From NCBI GenBank assembly GCA_030278955.1, contig JAOANR010000013.1, positions 43,870,191 through 43,934,190 of the forward strand: a DNA stretch of 64,000 bases, in the 5' to 3' direction. The first letter of the stretch is position 1; every line of letters begins with the position of its first letter. Made by a program: the position numbers and the translations under genes. This DNA comes from Hygrophila difformis. Lineage: Eukaryota; Streptophyta; Magnoliopsida; Lamiales; Acanthaceae. Below, piece by piece: positions 22,678-33,115 of the stretch. Below the pieces are notes generated by a model, which had not been told where the DNA came from, ran no database searches, and saw only the letters and a list, made by a program, of their open reading frames with translations.

Positions 22678-23211
22678 CATAGTTGTTAAGATCCCGATCC
22701 TAATCTTAGGATCTTACGATTTTACGATCACACCTCTCTAAAAGGATCCTGATCCTTGTAGGATTTTAAAATTAGTAAGATCCCGATTCTAATAGTAAAA
22801 TGTTACGATCTTACGGTCATACTCCCTCAAACGCTTCTACGATCTTACGATCATACCCTCTTAAACGCACAAAATTTTTGTAGTATTTATGATTTGGGAT
22901 CAAAGTAACAGTTTTTCCTTTAATTTTAAACTTAAGACCTTATATTCCTTATGTATGATATGTAAAAAAACATGATATGCATGCATGTGGAAATGTTTTA
23001 TGTTTGATTGTGATGTTTTGTACTGTATTGTATTAATTAACTTGCAAGGTTTATAAACACACGAAATAATGCTTAGGCTTGTTAATGAGAATAATTGAGT
23101 TTATCCATTATTGTAATTTCATAAGATCTTAGGATCCCGATTCGATCCTACGATCCCGATCTTGCAAAGAGAAAACCGATCCCACATAGGATCCCGATCT
23201 TAACAACCTTG
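22678..23211. repeat. hAT-type MITE, 534 bp, GATCC-rich
   Basis: Exact 8-bp target duplication CTTTGGCT (22670-22677 and 23212-23219). Imperfect TIRs are CATAGTTGTTAAGATC and, reversed, CAAGGTTGTTAAGATC. Subterminal regions are packed with GATCC/GATCTTACGATC motifs in both orientations. No ORF. A diverged inverted copy lies in the UGT intron at about 53888-54385. Confidence 0.8.
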
Positions 23212-23644
23212 CTTTGGCTTAAAAAGAAAAGAAAAACTATTCATTTATCATCAGGACTATATTGAAATAGTTATTCTTTATTTCATAAAGTATACTTGGT
23301 AAAAGAAATAGTTGAAACGTGATATTGCATTTATATACATGAGATATATAGATATAGCTAAGGATATAAATTCTAAATTAATATCTAAATATTTAATGGA
23401 ATGTATATTTTTTATTTCATTAATTAATGTAAAATTGAACACAATCCAAACACACGCCTAGCATATATATATATTTCCCCGTTAAAAGTTAGTTGAGTTA
23501 TTTGCATAGTATAAGTATTTATTGAGTAATTTTGATCATTTTTTTTAACATAGTTATATTAGAAAAAATATATTCAAGTGAAATCTTGTTAGTTTCGTCT
23601 AATCGCTTAGTTTTAGAATATTAAATTTTTATAATTTTTATTTA
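23212..23644. other. AT-rich DNA with a decayed Stowaway MITE
   Basis: From about 23478 the sequence follows the interior of the Stowaway family seen at 15935-16464 (for example GTGAAATCTTGTTAG, TTTTAGAATATTAAATTTTTA), but the termini have decayed. The match stops at 23644, exactly where a Helitron-type end begins. The preceding part holds no feature I recognise. Confidence 0.4.
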
Positions 23645-23880
23645 TCTATATAATAAATCCTAAATACTTTTTGGACTGGGCAGACTATATTGTCCTTATT
23701 CAATATAACTAAATCTTTTTAATCTTTAGGGTTTTAACAGTAATTATACCACCATTTTATAATCAATGGCTATAAATAATTCACGTCAGCGCTGATTAAT
23801 CATAAATGATACGCGTCAACGCTGATTAATCATACTTGCCTATCATCAACTTTTAATACTATATTTAGATTATTATAAAT
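23645..23880 (+). mobile_element. Helitron 5' end
   Basis: Starts A|TCTATATAATAAATCC, the same terminus as 26483 and 26896, followed by conserved blocks GGCAGACTATATTGTCC and GGGTTTTAACAGTAATTATACC. Two direct repeats, (T/C)CA(G/A)CGCTGATTAATCAT, lie near 23788-23834. The partner 3' end is not certain. Confidence 0.6.
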
Positions 23881-24088
23881 CCATACTATATTAGAAACAA
23901 ATCTTTAAAAAAATCTTTCTACATATTTTCTAAAGAGATACTTTCAAACAAATTATAAACACGGTACTATTTAATTAAATAAATATATATAATAAATTCT
24001 TTAACTGAATATATATACTCAATATTATATTAGTTAGTTCCACCAAAAAATATTATATTAGTTGTATTAAAATTTGACCCTAAAAGTA

Positions 24089-24126
24089 TTTTTTTGCTAG
24101 GCACAACCTATACAGGCTAGAGAAAG
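24089..24126 (-). mobile_element. LINE/SINE 3'-tail-only insertion
   Basis: On the minus strand it reads CTAGCCTGTATAGGTTGTGC and then CTAGC plus an A tract, a second short copy of the hairpin tail seen at 16911. Flanks (CTAAAAGTATT and CTAAAATATT) suggest an imperfect target duplication. Confidence 0.5.
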
Positions 24127-24318
24127 GCTAAAATATTAAGTATTATCTAAATCAATATAATAAATTAAAATTTTAATTAATTCTAATCATACTTTAATTA
24201 ATTTAACGAAATGTATATTTAAAAGAAATTATTCTTCTACAAAAAAAATTTAATCAAATTTTAATTCTAATTTTTGGTATTCGGTTTAATTTTGAATTTA
24301 ATTTTATTATAAAAATTT

Positions 24319-24449
24319 TTGGTGAAATCGGGTATCCCAAGCCACATAGGCAATTAAACGCGTCTCTTCCAAAGCAGTTTTTCGCATCTATACACAAAGT
24401 TCAAACCCGACTACAGTCCCAACTCACTCAAGTCAGCAACTACTGGCTA
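24319..24449 (-). mobile_element. SINE family 2, internally deleted copy
   Basis: Reverse complement of the SINE at 24611 with the section between the GGCGCC-like block and the TTGGGTCC block deleted. The B-box equivalent (GTCGGGTTTGAAC on the minus strand) and the 5' head (AGTTGCTGACTTGAGTGAG) are recognisable. Confidence 0.65.
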
Positions 24450-24610
24450 TAAGAAAAAAATTCAGATAAAACCACATAATATAAAGAAAAAGTAATTATT
24501 CAAATTATTTGAACAAATAAATCTAAAATTTTAATCAATTACAGTAATATTTAACAAAAAATTATTTAAAGTTTTTGTTTCACTGATTACTCAAAATATA
24601 TCTATGTAAC

Positions 24611-24784
24611 CAACAGCAGTTGGCTTGAGTGGATGGGGCTCTAGTCGCTTAAGCAAGGTCTCGGGTTCGAGCCTTGTGTATGCAAAAAACTGCTTTGGGA
24701 GAGGCGCCCTTAATTGCCCTTGCAGATCCTCGAGGGATTAGTCTTGGGTCCAATGTGGCCTAGGGATACCCTGATATTTACCTA
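24611..24784 (+). mobile_element. SINE family 2, full-length copy
   Basis: A 174-bp tRNA-derived SINE flanked by an exact 18-bp target duplication (24593-24610 and 24785-24802). An A-box-like TGGCTTGAGTGG and a B box GGTTCGAGCC form the pol III promoter. The body (CTGCTTTGGGAGAGGCGCCC, then GGTCCAATGTGG) ends in TACCTAAAAA instead of a long A tract. Related copies: 24319 (-), 27211 (-), 58745 (+). Confidence 0.88.
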
Positions 24785-24802
24785 AAAATATATCTATGTA
24801 AC

Positions 24803-25187
24803 ATAATATTAGAAGAAAAAAAACAGTATAATGTAAATACAAGCGTTATATTATATTCAACTATATAATAATATAATTCTATTAATCTTTATAAGTATTT
24901 ACTAATTCATATTCATAACATGACATAATGAAAAAAAAGAGCAAAATATAAATATAAAATAAGTATAACATAATATTATATATTCAAAAAATATATATAA
25001 TTTAGTTAATATTATATCAAAATGTATATTAAATGATAAGGTTAAAAAAAAATTTAGACCACCAAAATGAGTCAAATTCGCTTTTGTACCAAGATAGATC
25101 GAATATCCAGTTTTAGGCCACCAATAGAAATTTGGGCCCGTTTTTGTTTCTACTTTGATTTTATCAAGCATTCAGTGTCCATGTGAT
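24803..25187. other. AT-rich intergenic DNA
   Basis: No gene or clear repeat boundary. A minus-strand frame near 24902-25171 has low-complexity composition and is not credible as a gene. Confidence 0.4.
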
Positions 25188-25874
25188 TAGGGGTGTGCAA
25201 ATTTCGGTCGAAACCGAACAAACCGATCGAACCGAACCGAATTTTGCAATTTGGTTCGGTTTTTGGATTTCGGTTTGGTTTTTGGTTTTGAAAATTTAAA
25301 ATTTCGGTTTTCGGTTCGGTTTTTTGTTTTTAAAAATCTACAATTCGGTTAACCAAACCGAACCGAAATTTGAATTATATATTAAAAAATATAAAATACA
25401 TTATGCCATTATATAATAAACACAAAATAATACCCCTATTCGGTGACTGTTTGTGTGGATGAGAAGTGAAAACTACTGTCGAGAGTTTTGAGACTTTTAT
25501 ATTGTTTCGTATTTGAACTATTCGGTGACTGTTTCTTTATTTTGTCATTTCATTTGTGAGTAATTTGAATAATGAAATTTGGAATGGTTTACTATTATGC
25601 ACTCATAGTTATATGTAGATATGATGTTTTTGTTTGACATGGCGAATTTACAGGTTTGAAAATGGTAATAGAGATATTTTGATCAAAAAATATTTTGAGA
25701 AAATAGTTCGGTTCGGTTCGGTTAACCGGTATAACCGAGCCGAAATATTTCGGTTCGGTTATTTCAGTTTTCAATAATTTTGGTTCGGTTTTGGTTTTAA
25801 AAAAAATTCGATTTTTAATTCGGTTTTAGAGTTTGGTTCGGTTAACCAACCGAACCGACCAATGCACACCCCTA
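25188..25874. repeat. hAT-type MITE, 687 bp, CGGTT-rich arms
   Basis: Perfect 12-bp TIRs TAGGGGTGTGCA/TGCACACCCCTA with exact 8-bp target duplication CATGTGAT (25180-25187 and 25875-25882). Both arms are dense in TTCGGTT and AACCGAA repeats in opposite orientations, so the single strand could fold into a long hairpin. No transposase. Confidence 0.9.
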
Positions 25875-25882
25875 CATGTGAT

Positions 25883-26482
25883 TATGTATGTTTAATTTGC
25901 ACGTTACCATCAATTTTATTTGTTCAAGGAAATGAACAATGCTTAGCTACTTTTGGTGTTATTTCACTTAGCAGTCTTATGTAAATACACTCTACTATAT
26001 GAACTATGTCTCAAAAAAATTAGATGTAGTTGTGCATGTCATATATCATAAGGAGATCTTAGTTTACTTTTTTCATATTTTAATTTTCTTTATTGGATAT
26101 ATACCTGCATCCTATTTTTATTAAACATTCATAACATTCTTAGTCATTATCTGATTCTCGTGAGTCTTAGTGAAACATATAAGATTGTCTGCCTCAATAT
26201 ATAAGATCATTAACAGACTGATTTTTAGAAACGATATAGTAGATTAATGGGTTTTAGTTTTTATTTTGGATATTTTCAATGAAAATATAAAAGAAGTAAA
26301 GTAAATTATTTGATATTATTTCACATGATGCATGTGATAATGGTCAAAATTGATCATTATTTTTAAACAATTTCGTGCTCAACATGGATATTTGATCACA
26401 TTTCAGTCTTATGTAAATGAGAAAATAGTTGAAATTGATAAAAATATACAAGTTTGTAAATAATTCACTGGATGACAAGGTA
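25883..26482. other. AT-rich intergenic DNA
   Basis: I see no gene, repeat boundary or RNA gene here. Confidence 0.4.
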
Positions 26483-26720
26483 ATCTATATAATAAATCTT
26501 GAATACTTTTTGGCATAATCAGACTGTATTGCCCTTATTAAATATATTCCATCCTTTTTAAATTTTAAGGGTTATATTGTAATTATGCATTGGGTTGCCA
26601 CGTAAATGCTGATTAATCATCCAGAAACGTACAGTCATCCAAATTAATTACACGTCAGCGCTGAATCATCCTACTTGCCAAGTCACTCAATATTTTAAAT
26701 CTTATATTTAGGTAATAAAT
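26483..26720 (+). mobile_element. Helitron 5' end, second copy
   Basis: Starts A|TCTATATAATAAATCTTG and follows the same block order as 23645 and 26896, including CACGTCAGCGCTGA-type repeats near 26632-26645 and CCTACTTGCC. Confidence 0.6.
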
Positions 26721-27210
26721 CAATTTATTAGTATAATAAAATCTTGAAAAATCTTTTCATATATTTGAAACTGATATAAATTGAAAATTAATTATAATAT
26801 ATTTGATATCATGATAGATTTAGTTAAACCAATATATATTCTTTAATTTTTGATCGATATATATTATTTAATTGAATATGTTATATTTTCAAATATCTAT
26901 ATAATAAATCCTGAATACTTTTTCGCCTGTTCAGACTCTTTGTCCTTATTAATTTTAATTCATCATTCTTAATTTTAAGGGTTTAATCAGTTATTATACA
27001 CTTATTTTTACATCAAAGGTTCTTATTAAAACACGTAGGCAGACTGATAATTGCTGAGTAATCGCTGAGTAATGCCACGTCATCAGATACATCATCAATA
27101 TCTATCTTTAGAAAAATAAAACTATCTATTAATATAACAAAATATTGAAAAAATCTTCATAAGTATTATAAAAAGATATAATTGATTACAACTATATATA
27201 TAAATTATTT

Positions 27211-27280
27211 TTTTAGGTGAATATCAGGGTATCCGCAGACCACATTGGACCTAAAACTAATCCCTCGAGGACCTGGTGGC
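27211..27280 (-). mobile_element. SINE family 2, 5'-truncated copy (70 bp)
   Basis: Minus-strand copy of only the 3' part of the SINE at 24611 (CCTCGAGGGATTAGTTTTAG, then GGTCCAATGTGG). It is flanked by a 20-bp direct repeat (27191-27210 and 27281-27300), a clear target duplication. The truncation is therefore from insertion, not later loss. Confidence 0.82.
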
Positions 27281-27300
27281 ACTATATATATAAATTATTT

Positions 27301-28929
27301 GATTGTATAGATATTACATAATATTTAAAAAAAATGTTAATATTAAATATAAATTTATTAGGTTAAATTTATGTCTAAAAAATATATAATCCTATATCAA
27401 TATAAGGAATATAATAACCATATTTTAAATAAAAATATTTCATTAAAAATATGGTGTAAGATCCTAAAAATATTAATTAATATTAAACGACTAATCACCT
27501 AAAATTTTTTATACTATTCTAAACAAATTATACATAATATTTTTTTCTTTTTAAAGAAGAAAAGAAAGAAAAAAAAAGACTACAAATCATAATTTAATTA
27601 TTAGACATAATATCATTAAGCCAGTCTTTATCTATTTAATCATAAAAGAAAAATATATATTTATCCAGTAATCCTTATCTATTTCAATATAAAATAAAAA
27701 TGTATATGAAATTTGGAGTACTGTAAAAGAATATTAGAAGTATTTTACTATAAACAATATGTAAAGATTTGTGGTAATAGTAAATAGTTTGGGTTGTAGC
27801 AATATTTATACCCAAAAAACTCTAATATTAAGTGATCATGTTGCATGTCCAAACATGGTACAAAACATGTAAATTATCAAACATCATTTACAATTTTATT
27901 TTTCCACAAAGAATAACCTAAAGTAAACAGTTAAACATAAATATATAATATAACTAATTATTATTTGACCTATTCCCAAAATAAAACCCTAAACTTAACA
28001 AGTTTGGTCATTTGTACTTTTTTTTTTACAAAAAATACATCTAATTTTTTTATTTAGTTTTAAATTTCTACCCTTCTACCTTTTAAAATATCAAATTCGA
28101 CCTCATCAATTCTAAAAATATCTCATTTTGGTCCTAAAAATTTGAAAATAATCTCATTCCACCCATTCACATTTGAAAATTTTTGCATTAGGACAACAAT
28201 TTGAAAACAATGTATTTAGTAATTAATTTTTCTTTTAATTTAAATACAAAAAATATTATTAACTAATAAAATTAGATTATACTATTTAATAAAATAAAAT
28301 CACATATAATGAATGATAAATCAAATTCTATTTATTGTAATATCTTTTAATTTTAGAAAATAATTCCATTATTAATTATATTTAGATTCTTATTTTGTTT
28401 TTGAAAATTTTTATTTCAATTTCATTATTTTTCAGATTTTTTATTTTTCTAATTTTTGTTTCATTAGATTTCTCAAATAATAAATACAATTATGCAGATA
28501 GAAAAATAATTTATAATGATAAATATGTGCTAAAAAAATATGCCCCTAAAAAATTTAGTATCGGAGTATAAAATTAATTTTAGGGCTTATAATAATAATG
28601 AATTAAAAAATAATAAAAATTTAATTAAATTAAACAAAAATATTAACTACCAAACTTTTTTCATAATCAATATGGAAAAGAAAAAATTGGATAAAATGTT
28701 ATGGACTAAAATACCATTTTAAAAATTAATAGGTAATCAAAGCGTAATTATAAAATTAATTTTATAAAATTAAATATAAGTCCTTAAAAACTAATCACAA
28801 TAAAAATTTAAAATACATTACTTAAAAAAATTTAAGTTTTAAATGATTATAAGATAATAAAAAAGTATAAATAATTGAAAACTTTAGGGATAATAGTCAA
28901 AATGTACAACATATTAGGGAGTAAAATAA
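27301..28929. other. AT-rich Helitron interior, no gene seen
   Basis: Very AT-rich. Short frames, such as the one at 28540-28722 made of Asn, Lys and Ile, reflect base composition. No repeat boundary or RNA gene recognised. Confidence 0.4.
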
Positions 28930-29023
28930 TACTCCCTCCGTCCCACTACAATTGTCACATTTCCTTATTTAGAAAATTTTTACTCCTTCAAACAAATATC
29001 ACATCAACTATTAACTGCACTTT

Positions 29024-29196
29024 GGGGATGAGGACTTAGTCCAAGTGGTTAAGTCCATTGACTTCCAACGAAAGGTTGGAGGTTCGATTCCCCACCGGCC
29101 CCCTATCCCTCCCTTTTATTCCCCTTTGTAATTGTGTGGCATGGACTCCCACCACCCCTTTCCAGGCCTTCAATGGTTCCTCCAAAAAAAAAAAAA
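29024..29196 (+). mobile_element. SINE family 1, full-length copy
   Basis: tRNA-derived SINE of about 173 bp with a perfect A box (TAGTCCAAGTGG, 29037-29048) and perfect B box (GGTTCGATTCC, 29081-29091). The body runs CCCCTATCCCTCCC ... TTTGTAATTGTGTGGCATGG, with an A tail. Flanked by a 16-bp target duplication with one mismatch (29008-29023 and 29197-29212). Other copies: 38035, 38883, 59046. Confidence 0.9.
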
Positions 29197-29232
29197 CTAT
29201 TTACTGCACTTTAATACAAACCGGACAGAGGG

Positions 29233-31577
29233 TGTAACACCCCGATTTAATTAACTCATAATTAATTAATTTAATTATGGTTAATTAACAAAAGACTTAG
29301 TATGTGGATTATTTTGTAGGGAATGAAGATTTAAGTGGGGGAAATAAGTGAGTTCAACTCACTAGATAATAAGAGTCAAGTGCTCAAATGGGTGCAATGT
29401 GGTCAAGACAAGTGGTGTAACTCTTTTAACCCACATTCCGACCCGACCCGAGACTCATGACCCGACCCGGATCCATTTTTGACTCTTCAAAATCTGATTT
29501 TGGGCATTAGGAAACCCATTTCTTCCTCATCATCCTTCCATTCCCGTCACCTCTCTTGAAGGAGATAGGGTTCTTCATTTTGGCTTGGAATTGGTGTTTT
29601 CTTCCTCAAATCAAGTTGGGGGATTGCTTATATAAGCTTTGGTAAGTATTTTCCTAGCTTCTACACTTGATTTTGATGATGTTTGAGTGAGTTTTGGGGT
29701 GATGAAAGTTGGTGACGAAAATTGGGTGTTTGTAGAAATTCTTGCTTTTGGTGTTGAATTGAAGCTTGGATTCATGTTTGGAAGCTGAATAAGTGTTGAA
29801 GGAAGCTAAGGTTAGTACTTGAGACCATTTTGGTGTTGATGATTTCAGTTTTAGAGCTTCAAATGGTTTCATGATGAAGAAATCATGTTCTTGGATGAAT
29901 TTTGATGTTTGGAGCTTGATTCTTGCAATATAGGCTTGGAATTGTAGATTGGAAGCTTGCAGGTTGAGAAGAGGAGCTTGGGGACTCATCTACATACCAG
30001 GCAAGGGTAGAGATAGGCCTAAATGGGGGCATAATCGGTGGAATGGCCGGAAACCGCCATTTCCATCGTTTCTGGTGTGTCGGCGCGCACTTGGCGCGCC
30101 CTTAAGCCAAACAGCGCGCGGGCAGCGCGCGAAGACACGAACCACGACGGACCAGTGTTGGCGCGGGGTTGGCGCGGTTTTTGTGTAAAAACCGCGCCGG
30201 GTGCGCGCCACCTCCCCTGTCCGCGCGATTCGTTCGCTCGTTTTTCCGATTCTTCGTCCTTCGTGTTTCCTTAGTTCTTCTTATGCTTCTAGCATGCCAT
30301 AACCATCATTATGCTCACAATCTTTGAACTTAGTTGTGATTAGCGGTGATCTACTATGCCTTAGTTAAGATCGAGACTTGTTTCGCTTCTATGACGATAT
30401 GTGTTGATGCCGATATGTGGGACTTGGCACACCCCGGAATATTTTAAAACTACTATTTTAAAGAGCCCGGATTATTTTTTTTAAAAACTATTATTTTCAA
30501 GTATTATTATTTTTAAAGTTATCATTTATAAACTAGTAGTATATTTCAAAGAGCCCAGACTATTTTAAAGCTATTTATTTTAAAGAAAATACTTCACTCG
30601 AGATGAGTGATTGAATTGAATGTGAATAATTGTGATGATATATTGAGACTGAAAAGGATTTATATCCTAGTCTGTATTTGGCTAGAAAGGGCTCATGACC
30701 CTTAGCCTGACCCGCTTGCCGTAAGCCACGATTTCAGCTGTTAGTGTCCGCGGCGGGGGCACTGTGGGTATGTCTCTCGACCATTAAGGGGAGTGGACCC
30801 TTATATGGGAGGGAATACCGACCATGGTACCTAGGTGCGCGCTAGGCATGCTTATGTGTTGCATTTAGGGTAGATAGACATCCTAGGTCATAACATTTCA
30901 TCTCATCATCCATCATTCATCTTATTTGCAGTGGTTGAAGCACCGGTATGGGACGGTGTGATGTTTACTTATTTGCACTGTTTAATTTTTATGTTATGCC
31001 TAACAAATGTTTAAAAACGGAATATATCTCCACCTATATGTATAAATATACTTCTAGGGAATCAAGTTAATTCTTGTTTCCCCTTATGCCGATTCTTCTA
31101 TTCTTGCTCAGTACCTTGTACTGACCCTTGCTATGTTTTCATGTATAGATATTCCCGGGGAGGACGCAGAACCTGAGCACGATGTGGGGTTTGGGGATGA
31201 GTGATCTACCTAGAGATGCATTAGCATGTCGTGGACTTATGTGCTTGTCTTGAATAATATGCTATGACTCTATTACCTTGTCTCGTACTGCTTGTGGTAC
31301 CGATCGGTACATTATGTCCTGTCTTGTGTGTTACTTAATATCTCTGACAGGTTGAGATGAGACTGATATGTTGACTGGTAAGTCGCATGAATAAGGCTTG
31401 TAAGCCGGACGTCTGTTATGATGTGAGGTTTCCTTTCTGGATTTGTATTATGATTCATTGGCTTCCTGTTTACTTGGCTACGTGTTATTGATCTTAAATT
31501 GATTGGCCAACAGTTTAAGAGAGGTAACACGGCAGTGACGTCACAGAAATTTGGTTTTAAATTTTTGGGGCGTTACA
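29233..31577 (+). repeat. 5' LTR (2345 bp)
   Basis: Starts TGTAACACCCC and ends GGCGTTACA. A candidate TATA box (TATATAA) lies at 29629-29635. A GC- and CpG-rich patch near 30050-30235, with many GCGCG motifs, contrasts with the AT-rich flanks. A block near 30930-30960 (GAAGCACCGGTATGGGACGG) and TTGCTCAGTACCTTGTACTG near 31105 are shared with the LTR at 59487-61418. Confidence 0.93.
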
Positions 31578-31580
31578 GGT

Positions 31581-31593
31581 TGGTATCAGAGCC
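31581..31593 (+). promoter_or_regulatory. Primer binding site (initiator tRNA-Met)
   Basis: TGGTATCAGAGCC starts four bases after the 5' LTR, as in the first chromovirus. Confidence 0.9.
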
Positions 31594-31877
31594 ATGTCTG
31601 CTCGTATGTGCTTAGAATTCTAACACAAGCATTTGGTGAGATGTGTGGGGGAAAGCATATAGTGTAGGAATTGCATCTGGTTCTGCTTATATTCTTGTTA
31701 ATTGCATTGTTTTTGGTTATCTGCGTCCCCTATAGGGTGGATTGTGGTTTGTGAATCAAACCAGGATCAATCCTTGGGAATATTCCGGGAGATCTATACT
31801 TAATAATCGATATTCGGTAAAGAATTATTCTTATTTACCGAGTGTTACTGAATATCTCGTTACGTTACGAATATAGG

Positions 31878-33023
31878 ATGCCGCCGCGCAGGGATGGAAA
31901 GCCCAGGAGGAGGGGAAGGCCTCGTAGGAATCCGGGGCCAGCTTTTGGGGGTCATGGACAGTACCATGAGAATGGTGGACTTGGCAATGATCATGTGGAA
32001 GATGTTCCAATTGAGGAACCTGTAGAGGTGGAGGATGACTGGAACTATGAGGACGAACCCGTGCCTCCACCACCGCCGCCACCTGTACAGATGCCCATTG
32101 ACCCTCAGTTTATGCAATATATGTTTAGTGCTATGTATGGGATGTATCAGGGGCAGGCGAATCAACCTTCACAACCACCACCCAGACCCGTGGATTACGT
32201 GCATCTAGCAAGGCATTATCAACCGCCGGTCTTTAGTGGAGGAGTAGACCCGGTTGCTCTGACTGTTTGGATTTATCATATGAAGGAGATCTTCGAGAAT
32301 ATAGACTGCCCAGAGGATTGGAAGGTCAGGGTGGGACAGCAGTATCTTACTGGACCAGCTCTCCATTGGTGGAGGTCGCGTAAGAGTGAGCTTATGGCGA
32401 GACCCAACTTCTCATGGGAAGTTTTCTGTCATGCTTTGAGATCCCACTTTTTCACTACACAGATGATGAATGTTAAAAAGAGGGAATTTCTCAACCTAGA
32501 GCAAGCAGGAAATATGACAGTGTCTGAGTACTATGGTCGTTTTGTGGAACTCATGTCATACGTACCAATGCTAGTTGCTAATGAGGAAAGTAAGGTTTCG
32601 AAGTTTGTGGATGGATTGAAGGCTGAGATCCGGACTGGGTTTAGCAACCAACACGCCTGCTTAGCTTCAGCATATGATCAGGCTTTATGCATTGAAAGAG
32701 CTCGTGCTGATGTGCAGCGCGTGAGGGCCGCTCGTCGCAGGGAGTCAGGGGGGCCGATTAGACCCCATCATAGGCAGACGAGGCCGAGAAACGGTGGAGA
32801 GACCTCTAGACCTCAGACTTATGCACAGCTACCGTATAGAAGCGGACCCCACTGCTGGAAGTGCGGGCAGCAAGGACATTTGAGGCCACAGTGCCCACAG
32901 TTGGTGAGTCGAGTAGGAGGATCTACTTCAGATGCTTCTGGTGGGAATGCGTCGCGTGGACGAGGTGCAGACAGAGGTCGTGGACCACAGGGGGACCGTG
33001 GGGGGCCGCCTCAATGTGATTGA
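31878..33023 (+). CDS. gag protein of the deletion-derived chromovirus
   Basis: The ATG at 31878 opens MPPRRDGKPRRRGR, a basic start followed by an acidic and Pro-rich region. The capsid-like domain (about residues 110-250) carries WWRSRKSELMARPNFSWEVF. A CCHC knuckle CWKCGQQGHLRPQC is near residue 335. The frame ends at 33023 just after a G6 run at 33000-33005. In the alternative frame the sequence continues NVIERAELDGRDDVMTG, the usual gag-protease linker, so a one-base change probably separates gag from protease. Gag itself is intact and could support packaging in trans. Confidence 0.85.
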   Translation: MPPRRDGKPRRRGRPRRNPGPAFGGHGQYHENGGLGNDHVEDVPIEEPVEVEDDWNYEDEPVPPPPPPPVQMPIDPQFMQYMFSAMYGMYQGQANQPSQPPPRPVDYVHLARHYQPPVFSGGVDPVALTVWIYHMKEIFENIDCPEDWKVRVGQQYLTGPALHWWRSRKSELMARPNFSWEVFCHALRSHFFTTQMMNVKKREFLNLEQAGNMTVSEYYGRFVELMSYVPMLVANEESKVSKFVDGLKAEIRTGFSNQHACLASAYDQALCIERARADVQRVRAARRRESGGPIRPHHRQTRPRNGGETSRPQTYAQLPYRSGPHCWKCGQQGHLRPQCPQLVSRVGGSTSDASGGNASRGRGADRGRGPQGDRGGPPQCD

Positions 33024-33115
33024 GCGGGCTGAGCTAGATGGACGAGATGATGTCATGACTGGTAAGTTGCCCATTGTTCAATTTCAATCTTGATCGACTT
33101 AACCATCTGTAACAA

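Noticed and set aside
29024..29100. True tRNA gene at the A and B boxes of SINE family 1
   Set aside because: No complete cloverleaf or acceptor stem; the same head occurs in several copies with target duplications, so it is a SINE.
29949..30274. Overlapping ORFs in the GC-rich LTR patch (also 35796-36121)
   Set aside because: Stop codons are rare in GC-rich DNA; frames on both strands are open at once and none looks like a protein.
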